Assembly (NCBI RefSeq): GCF_023016265.1
Contig: NZ_CP095412.1
Coordinates: forward strand, 3,906,001 to 3,970,000
DNA length: 64,000 nt
Direction of reading: 5' to 3'
Source: Blastococcus sp. PRF04-17
GTDB taxonomy: Bacteria; Actinomycetota; Actinomycetes; Mycobacteriales; Geodermatophilaceae
Under the pieces are notes generated by a model. It had not been told where the DNA came from. It saw nothing but the letters and a program-made list of their open reading frames with translations, and did not search any database. Below, one piece after another: positions 52,518 to 62,059 of this stretch. The first letter of the stretch is position 1; every line of letters begins with the position of its first letter. The position numbers and the translations under genes were made by a program.

Positions 52518-53720
52518 TCAGGCGTCGAGGCGGTCGAAGATCGCCGCGTACCGCTGCGTGACCGTCTGCCACGAGAACCGCTGCTCCACGGTGGCCCGGC
52601 CGCGCTCACCCATCTCCCGCAGCAGCGACCGGTCCTCCTGCAGGGCGCGCAGCCGCTCGCAGATCTGCCCGGGGGACCGCTGGTCGACGAGAAACCCCGT
52701 CCGGCCGTCGTCCACCACGTCGGGGATGCCGCCGGTCCGCGTCGAGATCACCGGGAGCCCGCTCGCCAGGGCCTCGACGAAGACCAGGCCGACCGCCTCC
52801 TGCCAGCCGTGGCTCCCGACGATCGACGGCCCGACGAAGACGTCGGCGGTGTTGTAGTAGTCCGCGAGGTCGTCGTGGGCGACCCAGCCGACGAACACCA
52901 CCCGCTCGTCGAGGCCCAGCTCGCGCACGCGACGCCGCAGCGCCGGCTCCTGGTCGCCGCTGCCGACGACCAGGGCCCTGAAGCCGGCGCCGGACCGCTC
53001 GAGCAGGTGGAGGGCCTCGACCAGGTCCATCAGCCCCTTGTCCTCGGTCAGCCGGCCGACGAACAGGACGGTGAAGTCGCCGAGGCCGTGCCGCCGGACC
53101 AGCTCCGCGGAGCGCGGCGCGGCACGGAACCTGTCGACGTCGATGCCCATGGGGATGACCTCGTAGGCCCGGCCGTCGTGGAGCGACCTGCACGCGGAGG
53201 CGGTGAAGGCGCTGTTGGCGACGACCACGTCCGCCCGCTCCAGGATGAAGCGCTTGACCTTCCGCAGCACACGGCCGTTGAGGCTCAGCACGTCACCGCC
53301 GTGGATCGTGATCACGACCCGGGCTCCGGCAATCCGCTTCGCCACGGTGGCCACCAGGCCCTGCGGGATGAGCCAGTGGACGTTGATGATCCGCGGGCGG
53401 GCGCTGACCACCGCGGCCAGCGAGGACAGGAGGAACAGGGCCAGCTTCAGGGCGTAGAGCGGGGTCTTCCGGACCCGGGCCACCGCGTTGCCGCCGTAGG
53501 CGACGTCCTCCTGCGCGTACGGCAGGAAGTAGCGGAAGCGCCGGACGGCGAGGCGCTCCGCCAGCTGCTCGGTCACCGCCGCCCCGCGGTGGTGCGGAGC
53601 CAGGACCAGGACCTCGCGTCCCGAGTCGGCGACGTGCTCGGCGAACTGGCGGACGAAGGGGGTCGTGTTGTCGCCGGGCCAGCGCGGAAAGCTGGAGGTG
53701 AGCACCACGAGCCGGTTCAC
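52518..53720 (-). CDS. Glycosyltransferase family 4
   Basis: 400 aa GT-B enzyme: N-terminal VLTSSFPRWPGDNTTPFVRQ, INVHWLIPQGLVATVAKR and ITIHGGDVLSLNG; C-terminal VLFVGRLTEDKGLMDLVEAL, GSGDQEPALRRRV, PSIVGSHGWQEAVGLVFVEA and TRTGGIPDVV. Uses an activated nucleotide sugar on a lipid or polymer acceptor. GTG 53720; a TAGGCT box at 53768-53773 suggests a leader of about 40 nt. Single gene, convergent to the flippase-like gene. Confidence 0.9.
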   Translation of the reverse strand: MNRLVVLTSSFPRWPGDNTTPFVRQFAEHVADSGREVLVLAPHHRGAAVTEQLAERLAVRRFRYFLPYAQEDVAYGGNAVARVRKTPLYALKLALFLLSSLAAVVSARPRIINVHWLIPQGLVATVAKRIAGARVVITIHGGDVLSLNGRVLRKVKRFILERADVVVANSAFTASACRSLHDGRAYEVIPMGIDVDRFRAAPRSAELVRRHGLGDFTVLFVGRLTEDKGLMDLVEALHLLERSGAGFRALVVGSGDQEPALRRRVRELGLDERVVFVGWVAHDDLADYYNTADVFVGPSIVGSHGWQEAVGLVFVEALASGLPVISTRTGGIPDVVDDGRTGFLVDQRSPGQICERLRALQEDRSLLREMGERGRATVEQRFSWQTVTQRYAAIFDRLDA

Positions 53721-54244
53721 CTGGCTGGCACGCTCCTTCGTCGGCGGTCGTTCGGGGCTGCGCGATGAGCCTAACGGTGCTCGGGCGCCCGCCCGCCGCG
53801 GTGCGGGCGTTGCGGTGGGGGCGCGCGGGAGAGGGGGGGCACCCGGGGGTGGCCGGGGCCGATGAGGCGATCGGTGTCTCGTGGGGCACGCCGGTTCCCG
53901 CCGCGGCCGTCACGGTCCGCGGGGTCCGACGAGCCGGCGTCCGCGTCGTCGTGCCCCACCCGGCGCGGTCAGCAGGACTTATCCCACCGCTCCCGGCACC
54001 ACCTCGCCCGCCACGCCGCGCCTGGGGGCGGGGTGCGGACGCGGGCGCCTCGAACCGGCCGGGCGGCGGCGGCGCAGCCGCGGGTCCGGACCGGTCCCGC
54101 TCGCGGCCGGGGCGGGCCTCGCGTGTCGGGTACTGTCGCTGACCAGTTCACGGAGATGACCCCCGGAGCCGCCGAGGCGCGGTCCGGTGCGGCTCCACGA
54201 AGATCGGTGTCCGTGGGACGCCGGGCGATCTCAGGGGAAAGACG
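53721..54244. other. Structured intergenic region (524 bp) between divergent genes
   Basis: No convincing gene. It contains an imperfect nested stem-loop (outer arms GTGGGGCACG at 53881-53890 and CGTGCCCCAC at 53950-53959; inner hairpin CCGCGGCC ... GGTCCGCGG at 53901-53922), a TACTGT -10-like box at 54131-54136 facing the downstream methyltransferase, a TAGGCT box facing the upstream glycosyltransferase, and the GGGGAAAG ribosome site before 54245. Confidence 0.5.
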
Positions 54245-54937
54245 ATGGGCGCCAAGGACATCATCCGGTCCATGCCGCTGGTCGGTTCAGCCGTCGGCCG
54301 GCTGCGGCAGGTGGTCGTGAACCGGCTGTCCCCGTTCACGGAGTCCAGCAGCTACTGGGAGAGCCGCTACAAGTCCGGCGGCAACTCCGGTGCCGGCTCC
54401 TACGACCGCCTGGCGGAGTTCAAGGCGCAGGTGCTCAACCGCTTCGTCGCGGAGAACGGGATCAAGTCCGTCCTGGAGCTCGGTTCCGGTGACGGCGCCC
54501 AGCTGGCGCTGGCCGACTACCCCCGGTACTTCGGCGTGGACGTGTCGCCCACGGCGCTGGAGATGTGCCGAGCGAAGTTCGGCGACGACCCGACGAAGGA
54601 GTTCATCCTCCTCGACGAGCTGCCCGCCGACCTCACCGCCGACCTGGTGCTCTCCCTCGACGTCATCTACCACCTGGTCGAGGACGAGATCTTCGAGGCC
54701 CACATGGCGACGCTGTTCGACCACGCCGACCGCAACGTGATCATCTACGCCAGCAACTACGACGCCCCCCACCCGGTGCCGCACGTCCGGCACCGGCAGT
54801 TCTCGCGCTGGGTGGAGACCAACCGCCCGGACTGGCGGCTGGCCACCACCATCCCGAACGCCTACCCGTACGACGCGAAGCGCCCGTACGAGACGTCGTT
54901 CGCCGACTTCTACGTCTACGAGAAGAACGTCGGCTGA
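54245..54937 (+). CDS. Class I SAM-dependent methyltransferase
   Basis: 230 aa. SYWESRYKSGGNSGAGSY is a common N-terminal block in methyltransferases of this kind, then motif I VLELGSGDGAQLALADYPRY, FGVDVSPTALEMCRAKF and LVLSLDVIYHLVEDEIFEAH. Substrate unknown; the setting among glycosyltransferases suggests a sugar or lipid-linked glycan. ATG with GGGGAAAG. Followed at 37 bp by a GT4 gene on the same strand. Confidence 0.85.
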   Translation: MGAKDIIRSMPLVGSAVGRLRQVVVNRLSPFTESSSYWESRYKSGGNSGAGSYDRLAEFKAQVLNRFVAENGIKSVLELGSGDGAQLALADYPRYFGVDVSPTALEMCRAKFGDDPTKEFILLDELPADLTADLVLSLDVIYHLVEDEIFEAHMATLFDHADRNVIIYASNYDAPHPVPHVRHRQFSRWVETNRPDWRLATTIPNAYPYDAKRPYETSFADFYVYEKNVG

Positions 54938-54974
54938 GCCCCGCCACCTCGGCCCGCCCCGCCCGGGTGCACCC

Positions 54975-56110
54975 GTGACGAGGAGCGGCCTCCGCGTCGG
55001 GGTCGTCCTGGAACAGGTGCTCTCGCCCGTCCCCGGCGGGACGGGCCGGTACGCGCGCGAGGTCGCGGCCGCCCTCGCGGAACAGGCCCCACCCGGCGCG
55101 CAGGTGCGCACCTGGACGGCCTGGCACCGCGACCCGTCAGCCGCGCGCGTGCCCGGCGCTCTCGGGCCCCGGCGGCTGCCGCTGCCCCGGCGACCGCTCA
55201 CTCTCGCCTGGGAACGGGGGCTGCCGTGGCCGGTGCCGCGGGGGTCGACGTGGTCCACGCCCCGACCCTGCTCGCCCCGACCGCGGTCGCGGTCCCGCTC
55301 GTCGTCACCGTGCACGACGCCGTGCCCTGGACCCATCCGGAGACCCTCACCGCGCGCGGCGTGCGATGGCACCGGGCCATGGCCGCCCGGGTGGCAGCCC
55401 GTGCCGACGCCGTCGTGGTGCCGACCCGGGCGGTCGCCGACGCGCTCGCCGAGCACCTTCCCCTCCGGCGCGTGGAGGTCATCGGGGAAGGCGTGTCGGC
55501 GGACCTGGCTCCGCCGGCCGACGTCGCGGCGCGTGCGCGACGGATGGGCCTGCCCGAGGAGGGTTTCCTGCTCAGCCTCGCCACGCTGGAGCCGCGCAAG
55601 GGGCTCGACGTCCTCATCCGTGCCCTCTCCGAGGACACCGCCCCCCGGCTGCCGTTGCTCGTGGTCGGCCAGCCGGGCTGGGGCGGGATCGACCCGGCGG
55701 CCATGGCCGCCGCGGAGGGCCTGGCGCCGGGCCGGGTGCGGGTCCTCGGCCGGCTGTCGGACGCCGACCTGGCCACCGCGCTCGCGCGGGCCACCGCGCT
55801 CGTGGTGCCGAGCCGGGCCGAGGGTTTCGGTCTGCCGGTGCTCGAAGCCATGCACGCGGGAACGCCGGTCGTCTGCTCGGCCGATCCCGCCCTCGCCGAG
55901 GTGGGCGGGGACGCCGTCCGCATCACGCCGGTCGGGGACGCGCGAGCGCTGGCGGCCGGGCTGGCGGAGGTGGCGTGCGACGCCGACCTGAGGAGCGGCA
56001 TGGCCGAGCGGGGACGGCGGCGCGCGGCCGGCTACACGTGGGAACGGGCCGCGTCCGCACTCTGGGACCTCTACGGCTCGCTGACGTCCTCGAGCAGGCC
56101 GAGCAGGTAG
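54975..56110 (+). CDS. Glycosyltransferase family 4 (frameshifted)
   Basis: About 378 aa after repair. N-terminal [40 protein letters not shown] and [14 protein letters not shown]-terminal [42 protein letters not shown] and [18 protein letters not shown]. The frame breaks at GGGGG 55240-55244 (LPWPVPRG / VDVVHAPT); one extra G joins the parts. The 3' end runs 40 bp into the convergent rmlA gene. Confidence 0.85.
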
Positions 56111-56945
56111 TCGCCGTAACCGCTCTTCTGCAGCGGCTTGGCCAGCGCCTCCAGCTCCGCCGAGTCGATGAAGCCGCGACGCCAGGCGATCTCCTCGATG
56201 CAGCCGATCTTCCAGCCCTGCCGCTCCTCGACGACGCGCACGAATTCGGCTGCCTGCATCATCGAGGTGTGCGTGCCGGTGTCGAGCCAGGCCGTGCCGC
56301 GCGGCAGCACGGTGACGGTGAGCTCCCCCGGCGCAGGTACTCGTCGTTGACCGCCGTGATCTCCAGCTCGCCCCGGGCGCTCGGCCGGATGGCGCGGGCG
56401 ATCTCGACGACCTGGTTGTCGTAGAAGTACAGGCCGGGCACCGCGTAGGAGCTCTTGGGCCGCGCCGGCTTCTCCTCGATGGAGATCACCCGGCCGGTGT
56501 CGTCGAACTCGACGACGCCGTAGTCGCTGGGGTTGGCCACGTGATAGGCGAACACGTGGCCGCCGGCGGGGTCGGTGTTGGCGCGGAGGCTCTCGCCCAG
56601 GCCCGTCCCGTAGAAGATGTTGTCGCCGAGCACGAGGGCGACCGGCTGGTCGCCGATGAAGTCCGCGCCGATGAGGAACGCCTGGGCGAGGCCCTCCGGC
56701 CGCGGCTGCACCGCGTAGCTGACCTCGATGCCGACGTCGGAGCCGTCCCCGAGCAGCCGCCGGAAGGACTCCTGGTCCTCGGGCGTGGTGATGACGAGGA
56801 CCTCGCGGATCCCGGCATTCATCAGCAGGGAGAGCGGGTAGTAGATCATCGGCTTGTCGTAGATCGGCATCAGCTGCTTGCTGATCGCCTTCGTGATCGG
56901 GTAGAGCCGGGTCCCGCTGCCCCCCGCCAGGACGATTCCGCGCAT
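56071..56945 (-). CDS. rmlA: Glucose-1-phosphate thymidylyltransferase (frameshifted)
   Basis: About 291 aa after repair, the family length. N-terminal [45 protein letters not shown], and C-terminal [20 protein letters not shown] and [19 protein letters not shown]. First step of dTDP-L-rhamnose synthesis. The frame is lost at a GGGGG run (minus strand, 56325-56329) after NDEYLRRG; one extra G reads on as [17 protein letters not shown] 56945 is preceded by TATCGT at six bases, so it is leaderless. RmlC is at 62113-62721; RmlB/RmlD are not in the window. Confidence 0.92.
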
Positions 56946-56951
56946 CCGGTC

Positions 56952-56957
56952 ACGATA
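56952..56957 (-). promoter_or_regulatory. -10 box of rmlA
   Basis: TATCGT on the minus strand, six bases before ATG 56945, predicting a leaderless transcript. Confidence 0.45.
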
Positions 56958-56985
56958 TCCGCGGGGCCCCCTCGGACCGGCCTCG

Positions 56986-56991
56986 TAGGCT
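56986..56991 (+). promoter_or_regulatory. -10 box of the glycosyltransferase gene at 57 kb
   Basis: TAGGCT, divergent from the rmlA promoter; the predicted transcript carries GGGGAGA before the CTG at 57032. Confidence 0.4.
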
Positions 56992-57049
56992 CGGATCGAC
57001 CCTGCATCCCACCCTTATCGGGGAGATTCCGCTGACCGGTAGCCCGCGC

Positions 57050-58161
57050 GTGCTCGTCGACGCCACGGCCGTGCCCGCCGACCGGGGCGGCGTGGGCCGG
57101 TACGTCGACGAACTGCTCCCGGCGCTCGTCGCGGAGGGTGCCGACCTGGCCGTCGCCGTCCAGGCGCACGACGTCGGCCACTACCGGGCCCTGCTGCCCG
57201 GTGTCGACCTCCTGCCGGCGCCCGCGGCGGCGGCCCGCGCCGCGGTGCGGTTCGCGTGGGAGCAGACCGGTCTCCCGCTCCTGGTCCGGCGCAGCGGCGC
57301 CGACGTGCTGCACAGCCCGCACTACACGATGCCGCTCGCGGCCGGGGTGCCCGTCGTGACGACGCTGCACGACGCGACGTTCTTCACCCACCCCGACGTG
57401 CATCTCGCCGTCAAGCGGACGTTCTTCCGGGCCTGGACGCGCACCTCGCTGCGGCGGGCGGCGCGCTGCGTCACCCCGTCGGCCGCCACGCGGGACGAGC
57501 TGGTGCGGGTGGCGGGAGCCCGGGCGGAGCGGGTCGACGTCGCCCACCTCGGCGTCGACACGCGCCGGTTCCACGTGCCCTCGGCCGAGGAGCGGTCCGC
57601 CGTCCGGGCGCACGTCGGGGTGGACGGTCCGTACGTCGCCTTCCTCGGCACGCTGGAACCGCGGAAGAACGCAGCGGGGCTGGTCCGGGGCTGGGTCCAG
57701 GCGTTCGCCGGCACCGAGGACCCGCCGGCCCTGGTGCTGGCCGGCGGTCGTGGCTGGGACGACGAGATCGACCGCGCCGCGGCCGAGGTGCCACGCGGCC
57801 TCGAGCTCCACCGGCCCGGCTACCTCCCCTGGAGATGCTGGCCGGGTTGCTCGGCGAGGCAGACGTCGTGGCCTACCCGAGCCTGGGCGAGGGTTTCGGT
57901 CTTCCGGTGCTGGAGGCCATGGCGTGCGGGGCGGCCGTGCTCACCACCCGGCGGCTGTCACTGCCGGAGGTGGGGGGTGACGCCGTCGCCTACACCGAGC
58001 CCGACCCGGGGGCGATCGCCGTGCGCCTGCGCGAGCTGTGCGCCGACCCGGGGGAGCGACGGCGACTCGGCGCGGCGGCGCGGGCACGGGCGGCGCTCTT
58101 CGACTGGCGCGCCTGCGCGCGCGTCCACGTGGCCAGCTACGCGGCCGCGGTCGGGTCCTGA
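57050..58161 (+). CDS. Glycosyltransferase family 4 (frameshifted)
   Basis: About 370 aa after repair. VLVDATAVPADRGGVGRYVD, DVLHSPHYTMPLAAG, TLHDATFFTHPDVH, FLGTLEPRKNAAGLVRGWVQ, AGGRGWDDE and [19 protein letters not shown] mark a GT-B mannosyltransferase-like enzyme. The frame is lost at CCCC 57826-57829 (RPGYLP / LEMLAGLLGEADVVAY); one extra C repairs it. GTG 57050 has no ribosome site; an in-frame CTG at 57032 lies just after GGGGAGATTCCG and is a good alternative start. Confidence 0.85.
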
Positions 58162-58183
58162 CGGCGGCGGGACCGCCGGACCG

Positions 58184-58189
58184 TAGGGT
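58184..58189 (+). promoter_or_regulatory. -10 box of the GT2 gene at 58 kb
   Basis: TAGGGT, seven bases before GTG 58197; leaderless transcript predicted. Confidence 0.4.
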
Positions 58190-58196
58190 CGCAGGC

Positions 58197-59141
58197 GTGG
58201 GGACCGAGCCGGGCGACGAGCCGCTGCGCGTCGTGGCCGTCACGTACTCGCCGGGCGAGGCGCTCGACGGCTTCCTGTCCTCGCTGTCGACGGCCACCCG
58301 GCGGCCGCTGGACGTCGTCCTCGCCGACAACGGCTCCACCGACGGCGCTCCCGAGCGCGCCGCGGCCACGCACCCGCACGTCCGCGTGCTCCCGACCGGC
58401 GGCAACATCGGCTACGGCGCGGCCGCGAACGCCGGGCTGGCCGACCACCGCTCCGGCTGGGCGCTGGTGGCCAACCCCGACATCCGCTTCGAGCCCGGCG
58501 CGGTCGACGAGCTGCTCGCCGTCGCGGCCCGCTGGCCGCGGGCGGCCACCGTCGGGCCGGCCATCCGCACGCCGGACGGGCAGCTGTACCCGTCGGCCCG
58601 CGACCTGCCGGAGCTGTCCACCGGCATCGGGCACGCGGTGTTCGGCTGGGTCTGGCCGAGCAACCCGTGGACCGCCCGCTACCGCCGCGAGCGGGAAGCC
58701 CCGCGGGAGCGCGTGGCCGGCTGGCTGTCAGGGTCCTGTTTCCTGGTCGACGCCGAGGCGTTCCACTCCGTCGGCGGCTTCGACCCCGGCTACTTCATGT
58801 ACTTCGAGGACGTCGACCTCGCCGCCCGGCTCGGCCGGCGCGGCTGGCTGCACGTCTACGCCCCCTCGGCGGTGGTCGAGCACGAGGGCGGACACGCCAC
58901 CCGGCGCGATCCGCACCGCATGCAGCGCGTCCACCACACCAGCGCGCTGCGGTACCTGGCCCGGAGGCACCCGCGCCGGGTCGAGGCGCCGCTGCGGCTC
59001 CTCCTGCGGGCGGGACTCGGCGCCCGGATGCTCGTGTCCTACGTCAGCGCCCGCGTCGGTGCCGGCGCCCGGCCCCAGCGCTCGGCGGACGAGCTGCCGC
59101 GGGCCCGCACCAGGAGACGGTTCCGGCGGGGGACGAGTTGA
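58197..59141 (+). CDS. GT2 glycosyltransferase (rhamnosyltransferase-like, WbbL type)
   Basis: 314 aa. VVAVTYSPGEALDGFLSSL, VVLADNGSTDGAPERAA, GGNIGYGAAANAGLA, LVANPDIRFEPGAV, GSCFLVDAEAFHSVGGFDPG, YFMYFEDVDLAARLGRRGW and a basic C-terminus. This domain order is that of mycobacterial WbbL, the rhamnosyltransferase making the arabinogalactan linkage unit, and related enzymes. With rmlA, rmlC and the DPA genes in the window that role is possible, but other GT2 rhamnosyltransferases look alike. Confidence 0.85.
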   Translation: MGTEPGDEPLRVVAVTYSPGEALDGFLSSLSTATRRPLDVVLADNGSTDGAPERAAATHPHVRVLPTGGNIGYGAAANAGLADHRSGWALVANPDIRFEPGAVDELLAVAARWPRAATVGPAIRTPDGQLYPSARDLPELSTGIGHAVFGWVWPSNPWTARYRREREAPRERVAGWLSGSCFLVDAEAFHSVGGFDPGYFMYFEDVDLAARLGRRGWLHVYAPSAVVEHEGGHATRRDPHRMQRVHHTSALRYLARRHPRRVEAPLRLLLRAGLGARMLVSYVSARVGAGARPQRSADELPRARTRRRFRRGTS

Positions 59142-59163
59142 GCGACATCGGGAGGACGGGCTC

Positions 59164-60261
59164 GTGCGACACGCAGTGATCATGGCCGGCGGGTCGGGCA
59201 CGCGGCTCTGGCCGCTGTCCCGGGCCGAGCGACCCAAGCAGCTGCTCGACGTGGTGGCCGGCGCCGACGGCGTCCACAGCCTGCTCGCCGAGGCGTTCGT
59301 CCGCCTGCGCGCCGTCCTGCCCGCCGACCGCATCTGGGTGTGCACGGCGGCCCGGTACGGCGACCAGGTGCGCGCGGCACTGCCCGAGCTGGGCGCCGAC
59401 CGGCTGATCCTCGAGCCGGTCGCGCGCGACACGGCCAACGCCGTCGGGCTGGCCGCGGCGCTCGTGGCCCACGCCGACCCCGACGCCGAGCTGGCCGTCG
59501 TGAGCGCCGACCACGTCATCCGGCCGGTGGAGCGCTTCGCGGCCACGCTGACCACCGCGTTCGACGCGCTGGCGGTGCGCCCCGACGCGCTGGTCACCCT
59601 GGGCATCACGCCCACGTCGCCGGCCACCGGCTTCGGCTACGTGCAGCGCGGCGCGCCGACCGAGGTGCCCGGCGTGGCGGAAGCCGCCGCCTTCCGCGAG
59701 AAGCCGGACCGCGCGACGGCCGAGGCCTACCTCGCGTCCGGCGAGTACCTGTGGAACTCCGGGATGTTCGTCTGGCGTGCCCAGACCGTGCTCGACGCGC
59801 TGGCCGACCACCTGCCCGCCACCGCGGACGGGCTGCGGCGGATCGTCGCGGCGGCGCCGGGGACCGACCGCGACGCCGTCCTGGCCGAGGTGTTCCCGAC
59901 CCTGCAGAAGATCAGCGTCGACTACGCCGTCCTGGAGCCCGCTGCCTCCGAGCCCGGCCGGGTGCTCGTGGCCGACCTCGACGTCGACTGGCTGGACGTC
60001 GGGTCGTGGCCGGCGCTGGCGCACACGCTGGACCGCGACGATGCCGGCAACGCGGTGCGCGGCCTGACCGTCGTCCTCGACGGCTCCGGCAACATCGTGC
60101 TCAGCGACGACCCCAGCCACGTGGTGGCGCTGGTCGGTGTGCACGACTCGGTCGTCGTGCACACCGCCGACGTGACGCTCGTCTGCCCCGTCACCGACGC
60201 CGAGCGGGTCAAGCAGCTGCTCGCCGCCGTCGAGGAACGGCACGGGTCCCGGTACAGCTGA
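59164..60261 (+). CDS. manC: Mannose-1-phosphate guanylyltransferase
   Basis: 365 aa. [84 protein letters not shown] and VDWLDVGSW. Makes GDP-mannose from mannose-1-phosphate and GTP. It lacks the phosphomannose-isomerase domain of bifunctional enzymes. GTG 59164 follows GGAGG at 8 nt. It supplies the substrate for Gmd at 47801-48787. Confidence 0.93.
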   Translation: MRHAVIMAGGSGTRLWPLSRAERPKQLLDVVAGADGVHSLLAEAFVRLRAVLPADRIWVCTAARYGDQVRAALPELGADRLILEPVARDTANAVGLAAALVAHADPDAELAVVSADHVIRPVERFAATLTTAFDALAVRPDALVTLGITPTSPATGFGYVQRGAPTEVPGVAEAAAFREKPDRATAEAYLASGEYLWNSGMFVWRAQTVLDALADHLPATADGLRRIVAAAPGTDRDAVLAEVFPTLQKISVDYAVLEPAASEPGRVLVADLDVDWLDVGSWPALAHTLDRDDAGNAVRGLTVVLDGSGNIVLSDDPSHVVALVGVHDSVVVHTADVTLVCPVTDAERVKQLLAAVEERHGSRYS

Positions 60262-60286
60262 GCGCGGTACAGCGCAACCGGCTCAC

Positions 60287-60292
60287 TAGCCT
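60287..60292 (+). promoter_or_regulatory. -10 box of the SDR gene
   Basis: TAGCCT, seven bases before ATG 60300; leaderless transcript predicted. Confidence 0.4.
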
Positions 60293-60299
60293 GCGGGGC

Positions 60300-61069
60300 A
60301 TGACGAGCTTCGACGTGGCAGCGGTGGTCAGCGGGGGAGCCTCCGGGCTCGGCGCGGCCACGGTGCGTGCCCTGGCCGCGCGGGGCGCCGCCGTGACGAT
60401 CCTGGACCTCCAGGCCGACCGCGGCGAGGCGCTCGCGGCCGAGCTGGGCGGGCACACCACGTTCGTGCGGACCGACGTGACCGACGAGGCCTCGGTGCAG
60501 GCGGCGGTCGCCGACGCGACGGCCAAGGACCGCCCGCTGCGGATCGCGGTGAACTGCGCCGGCATCGGCTGGGCGCAGCGCACCGTCGGCCGGGACGGCG
60601 CACCGCACGACCTCGGCGCGTTCACGCGGACGGTCATGGTCAACCTGGTCGGCACGTTCAACGTGCTCCGGCTCGCCGCGGCGGCCATGTCGGCCACCGA
60701 GCCGACCGAGGACGGCGAGCGCGGCGTCGTCGTCAACACCGCCTCCATCGCCGCCTACGACGGGCAGATCGGCCAGGTCGCCTACGCCGCGTCGAAGGGG
60801 GCATCGTGGGGCTCACGCTGCCCGCGGCGCGCGACCTCGCGTCCGTCGGCGTCCGCGTGTGCACCGTCGCGCCGGGCCTGGTCGACACGCCGCTGCTGGC
60901 CGGTCTGCCGGAGGAAGCGCGGACGGCACTCGCCGCGGGCATACCCTTCCCCAGGCGGCTCGGCCGCCCGGACGACTTCGCCCAGCTGGCGCTGGCGATC
61001 ATCGAGCACGGCTACCTCAACGGCGAGGTCATCCGGATGGACGGCGCCCTGCGCATGGCACCGCGCTGA
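60300..61069 (+). CDS. SDR family 3-hydroxyacyl-CoA dehydrogenase-like oxidoreductase (frameshifted)
   Basis: About 256 aa after repair. Nucleotide-binding [27 protein letters not shown], catalytic [20 protein letters not shown] followed by KG (Ser-Tyr-Lys), and [19 protein letters not shown], resembling type II (HSD10-like) 3-hydroxyacyl-CoA dehydrogenases. The frame is lost at GGGGG 60797-60801 directly after the catalytic Lys (ASKG / [13 protein letters not shown]); one extra G repairs it. Independent of the sugar genes functionally; probably fatty-acid or branched-chain degradation. Confidence 0.87.
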
Positions 61070-61102
61070 GAACCACCTGACCGCACCACCCGGGGGAACA
61101 TC

Positions 61103-62044
61103 CTGACCAGCACGCTGCCCAGCACGAGGACCACAGCCGCCTTCGAGTCCACCTGGGCGCCGGACTGGCCGCTGGAGATCCTGCGGGCGCTGTCGCCGCA
61201 CCGCCGGGGCACCGGCGACCCGACGATGCGGATCGCCGAGGACGGGCTGTGGCGGACCACCACCACGACGGACGGGCCGGCGACGGTGCGGATCGCCTCC
61301 TCGGGCGGAACGGTCCGCGTCTCCGCCTGGGGTCCGGGCGCCGAGCGGGCCGGGCGCGCCGTGCCCGAGTGGCTGGGGGCCGCCGACCGCCCCGACGAGT
61401 TCGACCCCGGCGACCACGCGGTCGTGGCCGACCTGCACCGCCGGACGCGCTGGCTGCGGCTCGGGCGGACCGGGCGCACGTGGGACGCCGTGGTCCCGGC
61501 TGTCCTGGAGCAGAAGGTGACCACGGTCGAGGCCAACCGGGTGTGGCGGGAGCTGCTGCGGCTGGCCGGCGAACCGGCTCCCGGCCCTGCACCCGAGGGC
61601 ATGAGGGTGCCGCCGTCACCGCAGCGGGTGCTGGACGTGACCGACTGGCAGTGGCACGCGTGCGGGCTGGACGGGGCGCGCCGGCGGGCGGTCCGGGCGG
61701 TGGCGTCGGTCGCCTCGCGGCTCGAGCCCGAGGCCGCCGGCGACTCCGCGGCCCTGCAGCGGCGGCTGTGCGCTGTGCCCGGCATCGGTGTGTGGACGGC
61801 GGCCGAGGTGGCGCAGCGCGCGCTCGGCTGCCCCGACTCCGTCAGCGTCGGGGACTACCACCTCAAGAACATCGTGGGCTGGGCGCTGGCCGGGCGGAGG
61901 AACACCGACGACGCCGGGATGCTCGAGCTGCTCGAGCCGTGGCGGGGTCAGCGGCAGCGCGTGGTGCGGCTGCTGCTGGCCGGTGGCTCCCGCCGTCCCC
62001 GTCGCGGACCGCGCTTCGCCCCGACGAACTACCGCCGCATCTAG
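61103..62044 (+). CDS. DNA-3-methyladenine glycosylase-like protein (AlkA/HhH-GPD superfamily)
   Basis: 313 aa from an apparent CTG start at 61103. The frame is open back to the previous gene's stop with no ATG, GTG or TTG until 61226, but the upstream codons (AFESTWAPDWPLEILRAL, RRGTGDP) belong to the family, and GGGGGAA sits just before the CTG. Later: VVPAVLEQKVTTVEANRVWR, helix-hairpin-helix CAVPGIGVWTAAEVAQRALG with catalytic-type Asp in VSVGDYHLKNIVGWAL, and PWRGQRQRVVRLL. Expected to remove alkylated purines in base excision repair. It directly follows the SDR gene. Confidence 0.82.
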   Translation: MTSTLPSTRTTAAFESTWAPDWPLEILRALSPHRRGTGDPTMRIAEDGLWRTTTTTDGPATVRIASSGGTVRVSAWGPGAERAGRAVPEWLGAADRPDEFDPGDHAVVADLHRRTRWLRLGRTGRTWDAVVPAVLEQKVTTVEANRVWRELLRLAGEPAPGPAPEGMRVPPSPQRVLDVTDWQWHACGLDGARRRAVRAVASVASRLEPEAAGDSAALQRRLCAVPGIGVWTAAEVAQRALGCPDSVSVGDYHLKNIVGWALAGRRNTDDAGMLELLEPWRGQRQRVVRLLLAGGSRRPRRGPRFAPTNYRRI

Positions 62045-62059
62045 CCCCGCCGCCGCGAC

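Noticed and set aside
53765-54142. 125-codon plus-strand frame in the intergenic region before the methyltransferase
   Set aside because: Composition is Pro/Arg/Gly-rich, no domain motif, no ribosome site, and frames on the opposite strand are equally open.
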